A stretch of 64,000 bases of DNA from an uncultured Chthonomonas sp. Its GTDB lineage: Bacteria; Armatimonadota; Chthonomonadetes; Chthonomonadales; CAJBBX01. The notes under the pieces were generated by a model. That model made no database searches. It was given only the letters and a program-made list of their open reading frames with translations, and had not been told where the DNA came from. This document shows, in pieces, positions 34,288 to 43,617 of this stretch; position 1 is the first letter of the stretch, and each line of letters begins with the position of its first letter. The position numbers were made by a program, and so were the translations under genes. The DNA is taken from NCBI GenBank assembly GCA_903951425.1, contig CAJBBX010000156.1:1-64000 (forward strand), given 5' to 3'.

Positions 34288-34917
34288 ATGACCATGCCTG
34301 AAGTCGAGATCCAAAGGACCGTGCTTGCCGAGCTGGCGCCGGGCGAGAAGATTAAGTGGCTGGGCAAGCCCGACCCCGCCCAGTACGCCCGGCAGGCCCT
34401 GCCGATGGTCGTTTTCGGCATTCCATGGACCCTCTTCGCCCTCTTCTGGGAGGGCGGCGCCATCCAGCCTGCGCTTCAGGGGATCGGTCGCGCCGGCGGG
34501 CCGGGCATGGCCTTCTCGATCATGTTTCCGCTCTTCGGCCTGCCCTTCATCGGCATCGGCATCGGCATGCTCACCTCGCCGATCTGGTACCGCCGCAAGG
34601 CCGCCAATACGATCTACGCCGTCACCGATCGTCGAGCCCTCATCATTGAGGACGCCGGCCGTCGAACGGTGCAGAGCTTCGATCGTTCCGTCATCGCGCA
34701 TCTGACCCGAAACGAGCGTGGCGACGGTTCGGGCAATCTGCTCTTCGGGCCTGACAACAACCTCGAGTGGGCTTACCGCCGCCGCACCTCAGGCAGCCGA
34801 ACGACCCCCGGCTTCTACGGCATCCGGACCGTCCGCCAGGTGGAGCAGCTCCTGCGCGAAACGCTGGATGCCCGGCCCGCCCTTGAACGCGACAACGACG
34901 GCCCCACTGCGCCCTGA
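34288..34917 (+). CDS. Small membrane protein with bacterial PH-like domain
   Basis: The 209-residue protein has ELAPGEKIKWLGKPDP at the N-terminus, then two hydrophobic helices (MVVFGIPWTLFALFW; AFSIMFPLFGLPFIGIGIGML). The rest carries NTIYAVTDRRALIIEDAGRRTVQSFD, the pattern of bacterial PH-like (bPH/DUF304) domains. It starts at ATG 34288 with AGGAGG and has its own promoter. The function is unknown. It lies 17 bp before a sugar oxidoreductase gene and may be co-transcribed with it. Confidence 0.6.
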   Translation: MTMPEVEIQRTVLAELAPGEKIKWLGKPDPAQYARQALPMVVFGIPWTLFALFWEGGAIQPALQGIGRAGGPGMAFSIMFPLFGLPFIGIGIGMLTSPIWYRRKAANTIYAVTDRRALIIEDAGRRTVQSFDRSVIAHLTRNERGDGSGNLLFGPDNNLEWAYRRRTSGSRTTPGFYGIRTVRQVEQLLRETLDARPALERDNDGPTAP

Positions 34918-34934
34918 CCATCTGGAGGATCCCA

Positions 34935-36071
34935 ATGCAGACGTACCGGATCGGCGTGATCGGCGCCGGCATGATGGGCAAGACGCACTCATGGTGCTGG
35001 CAATCGCTACCCTTCTTCTATGAGAAGCTGCCCTACCGCTGCCTCCTCCATGGTGTGGCCACCTCGCGCATGGCCAGCGCCGGGGCCGCTCGCGACGCCC
35101 TGGGCTTCGCCCGAGCCTATGAGACGCCCGAGGCGCTTATCGCCGATCCGGAGATCGATATCGTCGACATCGCGTCGCCGAACGACGCCCACGCCGACCA
35201 GCTCCTGGCCGCCGCGGCGGTCGGCAAGAAGGTCTACTGCGACAAGCCTCTAACCGGCAGGCTTGACGAGGCTGAGCGGCTTGCCGCGGCCTTGCCCGAC
35301 CCGGTATCCGTCGGCCAGATGGTCTTCCACAACCGATGCCTGCCCGCCACCATCCTCGCCCGCCGCATGTGCGAGGAGGGCCGCTTGGGCGAGATCATCG
35401 GCTTCCGCGGCGCCTACCTCCACGCGGGCAACGTGCCCGAGGGCAAGCCCCTGGCATGGAAGGACAGCCGCGCCATGGGGGCCGGCGTGCTGTACGACCT
35501 GGGCTCGCACCTGGTGGATCTGATCACTTGGATCTGCGGCTCGCCGCTGGCCGAGGTACACGCCCGGCAGGTGACGCTGAACCCGCGCCGCCCATCCCGT
35601 GAGGACCCCTCGCGCTGGGTCGAGCAGGACTCCGACGACATGACGCTCATGTCTGCCCGGCTGGCCTGCGGCTCCGTGGGCTCGCTGGAGTGCTCCAAGA
35701 TCGCCACCGGCGCCATGGATGAGCTCCGTTTCGAGATCCACGGCCGCAAGGGAGCCCTGCGGTTCAACCTCATGGACGCCAACTGGCTGGAGCACTTCGA
35801 CGCCGCCGATCCGGAGATGCCCTACGGCGGCTCGTCCGGCTTCAAGCGCATCGATTGCGTCCGGCGCTATCCCTCGCCGGCGGGCTTCCCCTCGCCGAAG
35901 GCCACGGTCGGCTGGCTCCGGGCGCACCTGCACAGCGTCTACACCTTCATCAGCGCGGTGCACGCGGGCGCGCCGTTCGAGCCGTCCATCCAGCGCGGCA
36001 TCGACCTGGAGCGCATGCTCGCCGCCGTGGAGCGCGCGGCCCGGTCCGGCGCCTCGGAGCGTCTGGCGTGA
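34935..36071 (+). CDS. Gfo/Idh/MocA-family sugar oxidoreductase
   Basis: The 378-residue enzyme has an N-terminal NAD(P)-binding fold (YRIGVIGAGMMGKTH), the family dinucleotide motif in its CDKPL form and a C-terminal catalytic domain with AGVLYDLGSHLVDLI. Such enzymes oxidise or reduce sugars and inositols, or cleave glycosides by redox. It has a GGAGG site nine bases before ATG 34935. The stop codon overlaps the GTG of the GNAT-GH38 gene (GTGA), so the two products are made together and probably act on the same sugar. Confidence 0.88.
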   Translation: MQTYRIGVIGAGMMGKTHSWCWQSLPFFYEKLPYRCLLHGVATSRMASAGAARDALGFARAYETPEALIADPEIDIVDIASPNDAHADQLLAAAAVGKKVYCDKPLTGRLDEAERLAAALPDPVSVGQMVFHNRCLPATILARRMCEEGRLGEIIGFRGAYLHAGNVPEGKPLAWKDSRAMGAGVLYDLGSHLVDLITWICGSPLAEVHARQVTLNPRRPSREDPSRWVEQDSDDMTLMSARLACGSVGSLECSKIATGAMDELRFEIHGRKGALRFNLMDANWLEHFDAADPEMPYGGSSGFKRIDCVRRYPSPAGFPSPKATVGWLRAHLHSVYTFISAVHAGAPFEPSIQRGIDLERMLAAVERAARSGASERLA

Positions 36072-39000
36072 CGGCGCCGGACGCCGCGCGCCATCGGCCT
36101 GCAGTCGCGCTGGAGCCCCTGACCGCTCGCAACGCCGAGGAGATGTCGGCCTACCTCGACGCCCAGGACGGCGGCACGCTCAAGTACTTCCACCCCAAGC
36201 GCACCGACGTCGCGTACATTCGGCGCCTCCTCTCCGGCGACACGGACGGCTTCGTGGTGGCCTTTGGCGCCTGGGCCGACGCCAAGCCCGATGACCCGTC
36301 CGGCCAGGCGCCGATTGTCGATGGGCGGCGCCTCGTGGGCTACATCTGGCTCTTCGAGATGCAGACCGACAGCCCGCTCCTGGGCATCTGCGTGGCCCCG
36401 GGCTGGCGCCGGCAGGGCATTGGGCGCAGTCTGCTGGAGCGGGCCATCGAGTCGGTCTTCCTCTGGGGCAAGCGTGAACTCCGCCTCAGCGTCGATATGG
36501 GCAACGCAGGCGCCATCGACCTGTACAAGAAGCTCGGATTCGTCATCACGCAGGTCGGCGACAGGGAGCGTGTGGGCTACCACTCCATGGCCCTGGACCT
36601 GTCGGCCAGGCATTCGCAGCGCGTGGAGGCAATCCGCCGGCGCTGCGCCCGGACCCGCATCGCGCTGGTGCCCTACACCCACTGCGACTGGGCCTGGGTC
36701 CACACGCGGGCATGGCACGAGCGCCGCTACGCCCTGATCTTCGCCGAGACGCTGGAGATCATGCGGCGCGACCCCGACTACCGCTGGTACATCGACAACT
36801 GGGCCTGCCAGCTCGCTCCGCTGCTCGACCTTCGGCCCGACCTGCTGCCGGATCTGCGCAGCCGTATCGCCGAGGGGCGCATCGCGGTCTGCGGCGGCTA
36901 CGCCAACGTCCGTCCGCACATGGTCGGCGATGAAACCTACGTTCGCAGCCTGCTCATCGGGCGCCGCCTCTTCGGCGAGGCCTTCCCCGAGGCCGACCTG
37001 AGCGTGCAGGCCGACTCGGTCGATGTCGCCACCGGGCACCCGCAATTGCCGCAGCTGCTGCGCCAGGCCGGCTACACCTCGTTGCGCTTCTGGCGGCCCT
37101 TCTCGTCGCTCAGCATCAAGGGCATCCCCGTGGACTTCCGCTGGGAGGGGCTCGATGGCTCGCAGGTACTCGCCTCGCGCGGCGGCTACGGCGGCCTCTT
37201 CGCCCCGGCGGAGGCGCACCGGCCGCTCCTGCAGCCCGAAGCGCTCGAGGCCGATGACATGGCAGAGATGCTCTGGGACGCGGAACTGCGCGAGCGTGCC
37301 TGGCTGGCCCCCACCGAGATGCTCTGGCTCTCACTCGGCTGCGACGATACCCGCCCGCTGCGCACCATCGACGACGCCCCTGCCGACGCCCCGGCATTAG
37401 TCGCCCGATGGTGCGAACTGGGCTTGGGCCAGATCGCCTTCGCCACGCCGGTGGACTACTTCACCGAACTCCGAGCCCGCGCTGACCGCCTGCCGCTGAT
37501 CGCTGGCACGCTGGACCCCTGCGATGTGGCCTACAATGCCGCCTGGAACGGCGAGCGTGGCCTGGCCGTCCAGCGCGTGGGCAACGATGCCCTCCTCACG
37601 CAGGCCGAGGCCGCCGAGGCCCTGGCGTCGCTGGCTCCGGGCGCCGAAACGCCCCCGGACGATCTCGTGCCGCACGAGGCGCTCTGGCGCGACCACCTCC
37701 TCACCTGCGCCCACGCCACCCAGTGGCTCTTCACCGAGGACTTCGCCGAACTCAAGGAGATGGCCGACCGCGTGGGTCTCGAGGCCCGCCGCCTCCGGAC
37801 CGAGGCCCTGCGCGGCCTGGCGCGCGGCGTCCGCCTCCCGCACGATACGCTGGGCGTCGTCTGGAACCCGCTCCCGTGGCGCCGCACCGTGGCCGTGCCG
37901 GTGCAGGTGGCCCGTTACGGCGATGACTGGCCGCTAGAGCTGGTCGACGGCGCCGGACGCCCGCTGCTGGAGCAGACCCTGGGAGCCAAGACGGGCCAGG
38001 GCGGCTACCCCGAGGAGACACGGCTGATCTCGCTGGGAATGCCTCCCATGGGCCTGGCCATGGTGCGCGAGCGGCCCCGCAATGCGGCGGAGGTCATCCC
38101 TGGGCCGGACCACTTCCTCGGGCCGCCCGAAGGCTCCGAGTTGCTCGACCTCGTCCTCCACGATGTGGACTGCCCCGGCGGCCCGCTCCATGTGGGTCCC
38201 ATCACCGCATCGCACACCCCGGTCTGGGGCGACTGGGCGCAGCTTGAGGACGGCCCCGTGCGCCGGCGCACCCGTCTGACCGGCGAGATCGACGGCCTGC
38301 CCCTGACGATGACGTTGGACCAGCACGCCGGCTCGCCGATGCTCGACGCCGAGGTGCGGATCGACTGGCCGGGCCGCGATGGTTTCCTGGCGGCCCGCAC
38401 TCCGTTGCCGCCCGGCGCTCGCCTCTTCGGCGATATCCCGTTCGGGGTGGAACTGAAGGACATCGAGAACGAGCCGTACCTCAAGGATGCTTGGCCCGCC
38501 TGCAACAGCATGGAGCGGTGCCGCGAGGGCCTCTTCTATGCCCGGAGCTTCGTGGCCTGTCAGGCCGACGGGGGAGGGTACGCGCTGATTGGCCGCAACA
38601 CCGACCGGTACTACCGCCGTAGCCCGGATGGCGCTTGGCTGGAGCACCTCCTCCTCAACCGCGTCGTCTCGCTGGACGAGTGGGAGCATCACGTAGAGCC
38701 GTCCACCATCGGTGGCAGGGGACCGCATACGCTCCGCTTCAGCCTGCTGCCCTACGCCGGCACATGGCAGGAGGCGTGCGTACCACGCTTGGCAGCCGAG
38801 GCGCGGGCCGGAGCCGTAGTAGGTCGCCCGGTACGCTCGGCGGGCGCACCGCTCGCTGATGCGGGCCCCGAGCTCTCGGTGGAGCCCGGCTCAGTCCTTG
38901 CCACAGCCGTATGGCGCAGCGCGAACGGCTTCCACGTCCGGTTGCACGAAGCCCACGGCGCACCCGCCGAGTGTGTGGTCCGCCTTCCGTTCGCGCCGGT

Positions 39001-39127
39001 CTCCGTGGAGTGCCTCGACCTGGCAGGCGGGCCGGCTGCGGGTATTGTGCCGGCCCTGCGCGGCTCGGAGGTCCGCTTCTCCCTGCCGCCATGGAAGATC
39101 GTGACCGTCAAGGCGCATCTGGATTAG
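36068..39127 (+). CDS. GNAT N-acetyltransferase fused to GH38 alpha-mannosidase
   Basis: This 1019-residue protein begins at GTG 36068 in a 4-bp overlap with the oxidoreductase. Residues 1-180 are a complete GNAT domain: a YIWLFE beta strand, the acetyl-CoA motif VAPGWRRQGIGRSLLE and the closing strand IDLYKKLGFV. Residues from about 195 are GH38: the metal site H205-x-D207 in YTHCDWAW, and LPQLLRQAGYTSLRFW after D319 of VDVATGHPQLPQ, aligned with the nucleophile of DTFGYSAQLPQ enzymes (the FG is replaced). The beta-rich C-terminal domain is also present. No gap, stop or frame change is seen at the junction, so it looks like a real fusion. I know of no described GNAT-GH38 fusion, but I could not search. 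Confidence 0.8.
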   Translation: MTAPDAARHRPAVALEPLTARNAEEMSAYLDAQDGGTLKYFHPKRTDVAYIRRLLSGDTDGFVVAFGAWADAKPDDPSGQAPIVDGRRLVGYIWLFEMQTDSPLLGICVAPGWRRQGIGRSLLERAIESVFLWGKRELRLSVDMGNAGAIDLYKKLGFVITQVGDRERVGYHSMALDLSARHSQRVEAIRRRCARTRIALVPYTHCDWAWVHTRAWHERRYALIFAETLEIMRRDPDYRWYIDNWACQLAPLLDLRPDLLPDLRSRIAEGRIAVCGGYANVRPHMVGDETYVRSLLIGRRLFGEAFPEADLSVQADSVDVATGHPQLPQLLRQAGYTSLRFWRPFSSLSIKGIPVDFRWEGLDGSQVLASRGGYGGLFAPAEAHRPLLQPEALEADDMAEMLWDAELRERAWLAPTEMLWLSLGCDDTRPLRTIDDAPADAPALVARWCELGLGQIAFATPVDYFTELRARADRLPLIAGTLDPCDVAYNAAWNGERGLAVQRVGNDALLTQAEAAEALASLAPGAETPPDDLVPHEALWRDHLLTCAHATQWLFTEDFAELKEMADRVGLEARRLRTEALRGLARGVRLPHDTLGVVWNPLPWRRTVAVPVQVARYGDDWPLELVDGAGRPLLEQTLGAKTGQGGYPEETRLISLGMPPMGLAMVRERPRNAAEVIPGPDHFLGPPEGSELLDLVLHDVDCPGGPLHVGPITASHTPVWGDWAQLEDGPVRRRTRLTGEIDGLPLTMTLDQHAGSPMLDAEVRIDWPGRDGFLAARTPLPPGARLFGDIPFGVELKDIENEPYLKDAWPACNSMERCREGLFYARSFVACQADGGGYALIGRNTDRYYRRSPDGAWLEHLLLNRVVSLDEWEHHVEPSTIGGRGPHTLRFSLLPYAGTWQEACVPRLAAEARAGAVVGRPVRSAGAPLADAGPELSVEPGSVLATAVWRSANGFHVRLHEAHGAPAECVVRLPFAPVSVECLDLAGGPAAGIVPALRGSEVRFSLPPWKIVTVKAHLD

Positions 39128-39144
39128 CCCCGAGGAGGCCGTCC

Positions 39145-40269
39145 ATGACCGAGCGTGAGCGTTGGCTGGAGACGATGCTGTTCGGCAAGCCCGACCGGGT
39201 GCCCTGGTCGCCGGGCGGTCCCCGCGAGTCGACGCTGCGGGCGTGGCGCACCCAGGGCCTGGCCGAGGGTGAGGACTGGTATGGCCGGCTCCGCGACGAG
39301 GTCGGGTTGCCGCCGTTGGTGCATGAGCCGCGCCCCGCCGTCTGGATCAAGCACACCATGGAGCCCATGTTCCCCGAGGTCGTGCTCGAGGAGCGGGCCG
39401 ATAGCCGCGTCGTGCAGGACTGGAAGGGCAACGTCTGCGAGATATCCAGCGCCTTCGACGTGAGCTACCTCCGCTCGGCCAGGGACTTCGTCACGCGCCG
39501 CTGGATCCGCTGCCCGGTGGAGGGTTGGGCCGACTGGGAGGCGATGAAGCCACGGTATGACCCGCAAGACCCCTCCCGCGTCCCCGCCGACCTGGCGCGG
39601 AACGCCGAAGTCCTTCGCGCGCGCGACCACGTCGTCGGCCTCCACGTCCACGGTCCCTTCTGGCAGATGCGCGAGTGGATGGGCTTTGAGGGGCTCTGCA
39701 TGGCCTTCATCGAGCAGCCCGACCTGATCGAAGATATGGTGCGATTCTGGACCGAGTACGTGGCCGAGCTGCTCATGCGCGTGGTCCCGCTGGTGCAGCT
39801 TGACTACTTCCACATCTCCGAAGACATGGCCTACAAGGTTAAGCCGATGATCGGCCCGGCCATGTGCCGCCGCTTCCTCATGCCCTGCTGGGCCGCCTGG
39901 GGCGAGGTCATCCGCGCCCACGCGTGTCCGGTCTACCAGGTCGATTCGGACGGCTTCGTGGGTGACCTGATCCCAGTCTGGATGGAGGCCGGCATCAACG
40001 CCACCGATCCGCTGGAGGTGGCCGCCGGCAACGACCTGCCCGCCCTCCGCCGCCGGTTCGGCCGCCAAATCGCCTACTGCGGCGGCGTCGACAAGCGCTG
40101 CATGGCCAGGGGAGGGAAGAGCCTGCGCGAGGAGCTAGCGCGCCTGACGCCCGTGGTCCACAACGGCGGCTATATCCCCAGTTGCGACCACGGCGTCCCG
40201 CCGGACATCAACTGGCCCAACTTCGTGGACTACGCGCGCCAACTAGCGAGGATCACCGGCTGGCTCTAG
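39145..40269 (+). CDS. Uroporphyrinogen decarboxylase-like (URO-D superfamily) protein
   Basis: The 374-residue protein begins at ATG 39145 after GAGGAGG, 17 bp behind the GNAT-GH38 gene. It opens with ERERWLETMLFGKPDRVPWSPGG, the usual N-terminus of this URO-D-like branch, and ends with VYQVDSDGFVGDL, TDPLEVAAGNDL, AYCGGVDKR and GGYIPSCDHGVPPDI. These segments align with the paralogue at 15102-16274. As there, the HxC of the corrinoid methyltransferases is replaced by an acidic D-x-DG motif. It closes the run of carbohydrate genes from 34288. The role is not known. Confidence 0.78.
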   Translation: MTERERWLETMLFGKPDRVPWSPGGPRESTLRAWRTQGLAEGEDWYGRLRDEVGLPPLVHEPRPAVWIKHTMEPMFPEVVLEERADSRVVQDWKGNVCEISSAFDVSYLRSARDFVTRRWIRCPVEGWADWEAMKPRYDPQDPSRVPADLARNAEVLRARDHVVGLHVHGPFWQMREWMGFEGLCMAFIEQPDLIEDMVRFWTEYVAELLMRVVPLVQLDYFHISEDMAYKVKPMIGPAMCRRFLMPCWAAWGEVIRAHACPVYQVDSDGFVGDLIPVWMEAGINATDPLEVAAGNDLPALRRRFGRQIAYCGGVDKRCMARGGKSLREELARLTPVVHNGGYIPSCDHGVPPDINWPNFVDYARQLARITGWL

Positions 40270-40356
40270 CCGACCGCCGTCGGCAACCGCGTCAACTCGG
40301 TCAACCCCGTCACAACCGGACCGCCCGCGTACAACCCCATCCATACACACGCACCC

Positions 40357-40391
40357 AAAACGGCCCCGGAGCGCCATGCCCCCGGGGCCGT
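40357..40391 (-). terminator. Rho-independent terminator of the subtilase gene
   Basis: Reading the minus strand after the stop at 40417, a 10-bp perfect stem (arms 40391-40382 and 40369-40360, ACGGCCCCGG/CCGGGGCCGT, 12-base loop) is followed by TTTTGGG. This is a classic GC-rich stem with a short U-run. The rest of the 40270-40416 gap shows nothing else. Confidence 0.8.
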
Positions 40392-40416
40392 CTGTGAGCC
40401 TTGCTGCCGCGAGCGC

Positions 40417-43400
40417 CTACGGCACCACGTTGAATGGGGTGCTGCCCGTCGTGGCTACGTACCAGGTGTCGCCGGCGAACTCTGCCGTGGCGGTGTGCGC
40501 CCCAATCGGCTCGCCTGCGGGGATCGACCAGTTCACCGTCGCCCATCCGTCGGCCGCCACGTTGGCCGAGCCGATGACCGAGCCGTTTACCTTGAACGTG
40601 ACGGACTTGCCGGGCTGGATCACGTAGTCGGGTAGGCTTCGCACGTAGGCCTTGAGCGGGTGGGTCGTGCCCACCTTGCCCGACCGAACATAGGTCCACA
40701 GGTAGAGGTTGCCCTGAAGCGCCCCGAGTTTGCCTGTGTTGGACGAGGCCGGGTAGCCCGCGTTGCCGGCCCAACTGGCGCCGATAACGCGGTTGCCCGC
40801 GCCCGTCCCTTCCGGGACCGTGTACCCGAACGAGATGTATCCGCTGGCGTTGGTCGCCTGCGACCCCACTGAAGTACCGTCCACGGTCATCGACATCGTC
40901 TTGCCCGGGATGATCGCGTTGGCAAGGGTGTATAGGTAGGCCTTCAGCACGGTGTAGGTCTTGATTTTCACGTTTAGCCGGTCGACCACATAGACCTTGG
41001 TGGCCACGCTGGTTGAGGTGAGCGTGGCGGAGCCTTCGCACGGGTCGTAGGTGGTATCGCCGCCGAACCGCGCCGTGATGGCCCTGCTCGCCGCGCCGTC
41101 GGTTATGGCCCAGTTAAGCACGGCCTCGCCCGCCGCCGATGTGGTCGCCGAACCCACCGTCGTGCCCGCCACGGCGAAGGTCACCGTGCGGCCGGAGAGC
41201 CAGGCGTTGTCGCTGGTCCGTTTCAGGTATCCCTTCAGCGTGACCGTGGTCGTGTAGATGCCGGTCCGATCGACCGTGTACATGGAGGTCGGTGCCCCGA
41301 CGGCCGTCAGCGTGGCGCTTCCGGTACTCGCCGCGTAGCCGCCGCCACCCGCGAATGCGGCGTCGATGGCATGCGTTCCGGCCGCAACCGCGATGGTGTA
41401 GCTGTAGTTCGCCACTCCCGCCGCGTCGGTGATGCCCGACCCGACGCTCGTACCCGCCACCTTGAAGCCCACCGTCTGCCCGGCGATGGCGGCGCCATTG
41501 GACGTCCTGGTCAGCGTGGCGCTCAGGCTCACCGCCGCGCCGGTGTTGCCGGTCCGATCCGCCACCGTCAGCTTGGACGCGGTCTGCGGCAGGCTCAGCG
41601 TGCCCGTGCCGCTGGAGGCCAGGAAGATGCCCTCGCCCAGGAAGTCGGCCTTGATCGGATGCGACGCTACGCCGGCGGGCACGACATAGATGACTGTTGC
41701 GACGCCGGTTGCGTTGGTGTAGGCGCTACCGATGACGCTACCGTCAACGAGGAACTGGATCGGCTCGTAGTCGACGATGGCGTTGGTGTCGGCCCGGCGC
41801 AGCGTGGCGGTCAGGCGCGCATTGGTGCCGGCGCCCGCGGTCACGTCGGGTACCGTCAGCGTCGTGGCCACACCCAGGATGTTGAAGTCGATGCCCGGCA
41901 GGTCGCAACCGGCGGTCACGGGCAATGACAGGATCGTTTGGCTATCGCCCTGGAATGTCGCTCGCACGGTATACGTGCCCGGCGCGATGTTGGTGAACCT
42001 GTAGCCGCCGTCAGCGCGCGTACTGGTGGTCTGGATCGTGCCGACGGTCGGGATCGCCTTCACTGTGGCGTTGGCCGCCGGCGAGCCCTTGTACTGGACC
42101 ACTCCGACCAGACCGCCCACCGAATCGGCGCGCGGGTTCGGGTTGCTGGTCAGATTCAGCGTGTTGTATACGTGCATCAGCCCGTAGCCGTAGTACTGGT
42201 TCCATCCGCCGCTGAAGTCGGATGCGCGCTGCAGGGCCTGCCATGTCTGGATGATGGTGGCCGGCGTCCGCGGCAGTCCCTTCTGACCGATGTAGAGCGC
42301 CGCCAGCCCGGCGACCTGCGGCGAGGCCATGGAGGTGCCCATCAGGTACTCGTAGTTCATGGCGGCTTCAGCGTCGTCGTTCAGGGTGCAGTGGTAGGTC
42401 GGCATGGTGCTGTAGACGCCCAGCAGCCACATGATGTCGTAGTCAAAGTCGCCGCCGGGCGCCGTGATGGCCACCTGCTCGCCGTAGTTCGAGTAGGACG
42501 CGAGGCTGGTTCGCGAGCAGGCGGAAACGGCAAAGACGCGGCTCAGGCAGGCCGGGTAGTTGGGCGTGCTGAAGGTGCCGTCGTTGCCGATGGCCGCGAC
42601 GCACATCATGCCTCTGTACCAAGCGTAGTTGATCGCGTCCTGCTCGGCCTGCGAGTACATGTAGCCGCCCAGCGAGAGGTTGCAGACCTGCGCCCCGGCG
42701 TCTGCCGCGTAGACGATGCCCGCAGCGATGTCGGTCTCGTAACCCATGCCGTCGGCGGTGACCACCTTGATCGAGATGACGTCGGCGTTGTAGCCCACGC
42801 CCACGGTGCCTACCGCGTTGTTTGTAGCGGCCGCAGCGATCCCGGTGACGTGCGTCCCGTGGCCGTACTCATCCCATGCGTCCGTGTCAACCACGCCGGT
42901 GATGATGGAGCGGTCCAGCGGCCGCAGGAGTTGGCCACCGGCGGCCACCGCCGATCCCGTACCGCCGGCGTTGATGAAGTCCGGATGGTCGTAGTCAATG
43001 CCGGAGTCAACCACAGCCAGCAGCACCCGGTTGGTCCCCTTGGCCACGGAGGAGCTGTAGTACTTGTTCGGCCAGATGCTCCACCCCGCCACGTTCTCGG
43101 TCATGTGGGAGTCCCACTTGTACCATGTGTAGATCTCGGGGTCGGTGGTGATATTGTGATCATAGTCGGTGTAGGCGGGGTCGTTCGGGTCAGCCACGAG
43201 CGGGTAGCGGATGGCCAGCGGCTCGATGTAGAGCACGTCCGGGCTACGGCGCAGCGCCTCGACGGTGGCCGGGTCCTCGATGCGCAACCGCTGGATATGC
43301 AGCTGCGGAATCGCGGAGATGACCCGGACCTGCGGGCTCTGCACCATCGCCGCGCGGCCGGTCTGCCACGCCTTGGCGCGGAAGCGCACGGCGTACTCGT

Positions 43401-43617
43401 GGGGCACGACCGCGGGCCGGTGGGCGGCCAGGCGCAGGGGCTCTCGGAAGTAGCGTGTGCCGCCGGCAGCCAACCGGGCCAGCTCGCGCCGCGCCTCCTG
43501 CGCCTCCGGCGAAAGGGGAACCGGCATCTTTAGCCGCTGTGCGTTCGATTGGGAGCAGACGCTCACGAACAGGACGGCTGCTGCCGCCTGCCAGGAAGAT
43601 CGGTTGTGCAACACCAT
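40417..43617 (-). CDS. Secreted subtilisin-like protease with five Ig-like repeats
   Basis: The 1066-residue preproprotein starts at ATG 43617 (GGAGGG nine bases upstream) with a signal peptide (SSWQAAAAVLFVSVCSQSNAQ). A propeptide of about 130 residues precedes the S8 domain, whose triad is D204 (AVVDSGIDYDHPDF), H253 (GHGTHVTGIAA) and S429 (GTSMASPQVAG). After the catalytic domain comes a carboxypeptidase-regulatory-like beta domain (ADGGYRFTNIAPGTYTVRATF), then five Ig-like repeats of about 95 residues. Each repeat has a V-D-R-T-like opening, a TFxVxGTxVGS strand and a closing AxFxGxxxYxxSTG strand. No cell-wall anchor or sorting signal is visible. A strong terminator follows. Confidence 0.92.
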   Translation of the reverse strand: MVLHNRSSWQAAAAVLFVSVCSQSNAQRLKMPVPLSPEAQEARRELARLAAGGTRYFREPLRLAAHRPAVVPHEYAVRFRAKAWQTGRAAMVQSPQVRVISAIPQLHIQRLRIEDPATVEALRRSPDVLYIEPLAIRYPLVADPNDPAYTDYDHNITTDPEIYTWYKWDSHMTENVAGWSIWPNKYYSSSVAKGTNRVLLAVVDSGIDYDHPDFINAGGTGSAVAAGGQLLRPLDRSIITGVVDTDAWDEYGHGTHVTGIAAAATNNAVGTVGVGYNADVISIKVVTADGMGYETDIAAGIVYAADAGAQVCNLSLGGYMYSQAEQDAINYAWYRGMMCVAAIGNDGTFSTPNYPACLSRVFAVSACSRTSLASYSNYGEQVAITAPGGDFDYDIMWLLGVYSTMPTYHCTLNDDAEAAMNYEYLMGTSMASPQVAGLAALYIGQKGLPRTPATIIQTWQALQRASDFSGGWNQYYGYGLMHVYNTLNLTSNPNPRADSVGGLVGVVQYKGSPAANATVKAIPTVGTIQTTSTRADGGYRFTNIAPGTYTVRATFQGDSQTILSLPVTAGCDLPGIDFNILGVATTLTVPDVTAGAGTNARLTATLRRADTNAIVDYEPIQFLVDGSVIGSAYTNATGVATVIYVVPAGVASHPIKADFLGEGIFLASSGTGTLSLPQTASKLTVADRTGNTGAAVSLSATLTRTSNGAAIAGQTVGFKVAGTSVGSGITDAAGVANYSYTIAVAAGTHAIDAAFAGGGGYAASTGSATLTAVGAPTSMYTVDRTGIYTTTVTLKGYLKRTSDNAWLSGRTVTFAVAGTTVGSATTSAAGEAVLNWAITDGAASRAITARFGGDTTYDPCEGSATLTSTSVATKVYVVDRLNVKIKTYTVLKAYLYTLANAIIPGKTMSMTVDGTSVGSQATNASGYISFGYTVPEGTGAGNRVIGASWAGNAGYPASSNTGKLGALQGNLYLWTYVRSGKVGTTHPLKAYVRSLPDYVIQPGKSVTFKVNGSVIGSANVAADGWATVNWSIPAGEPIGAHTATAEFAGDTWYVATTGSTPFNVVP

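Noticed and set aside
41938-43533. 531-codon plus-strand ORF opposite the subtilase
   Set aside because: Shadow of a clear S8 protease with intact triad; no family in the antisense product.
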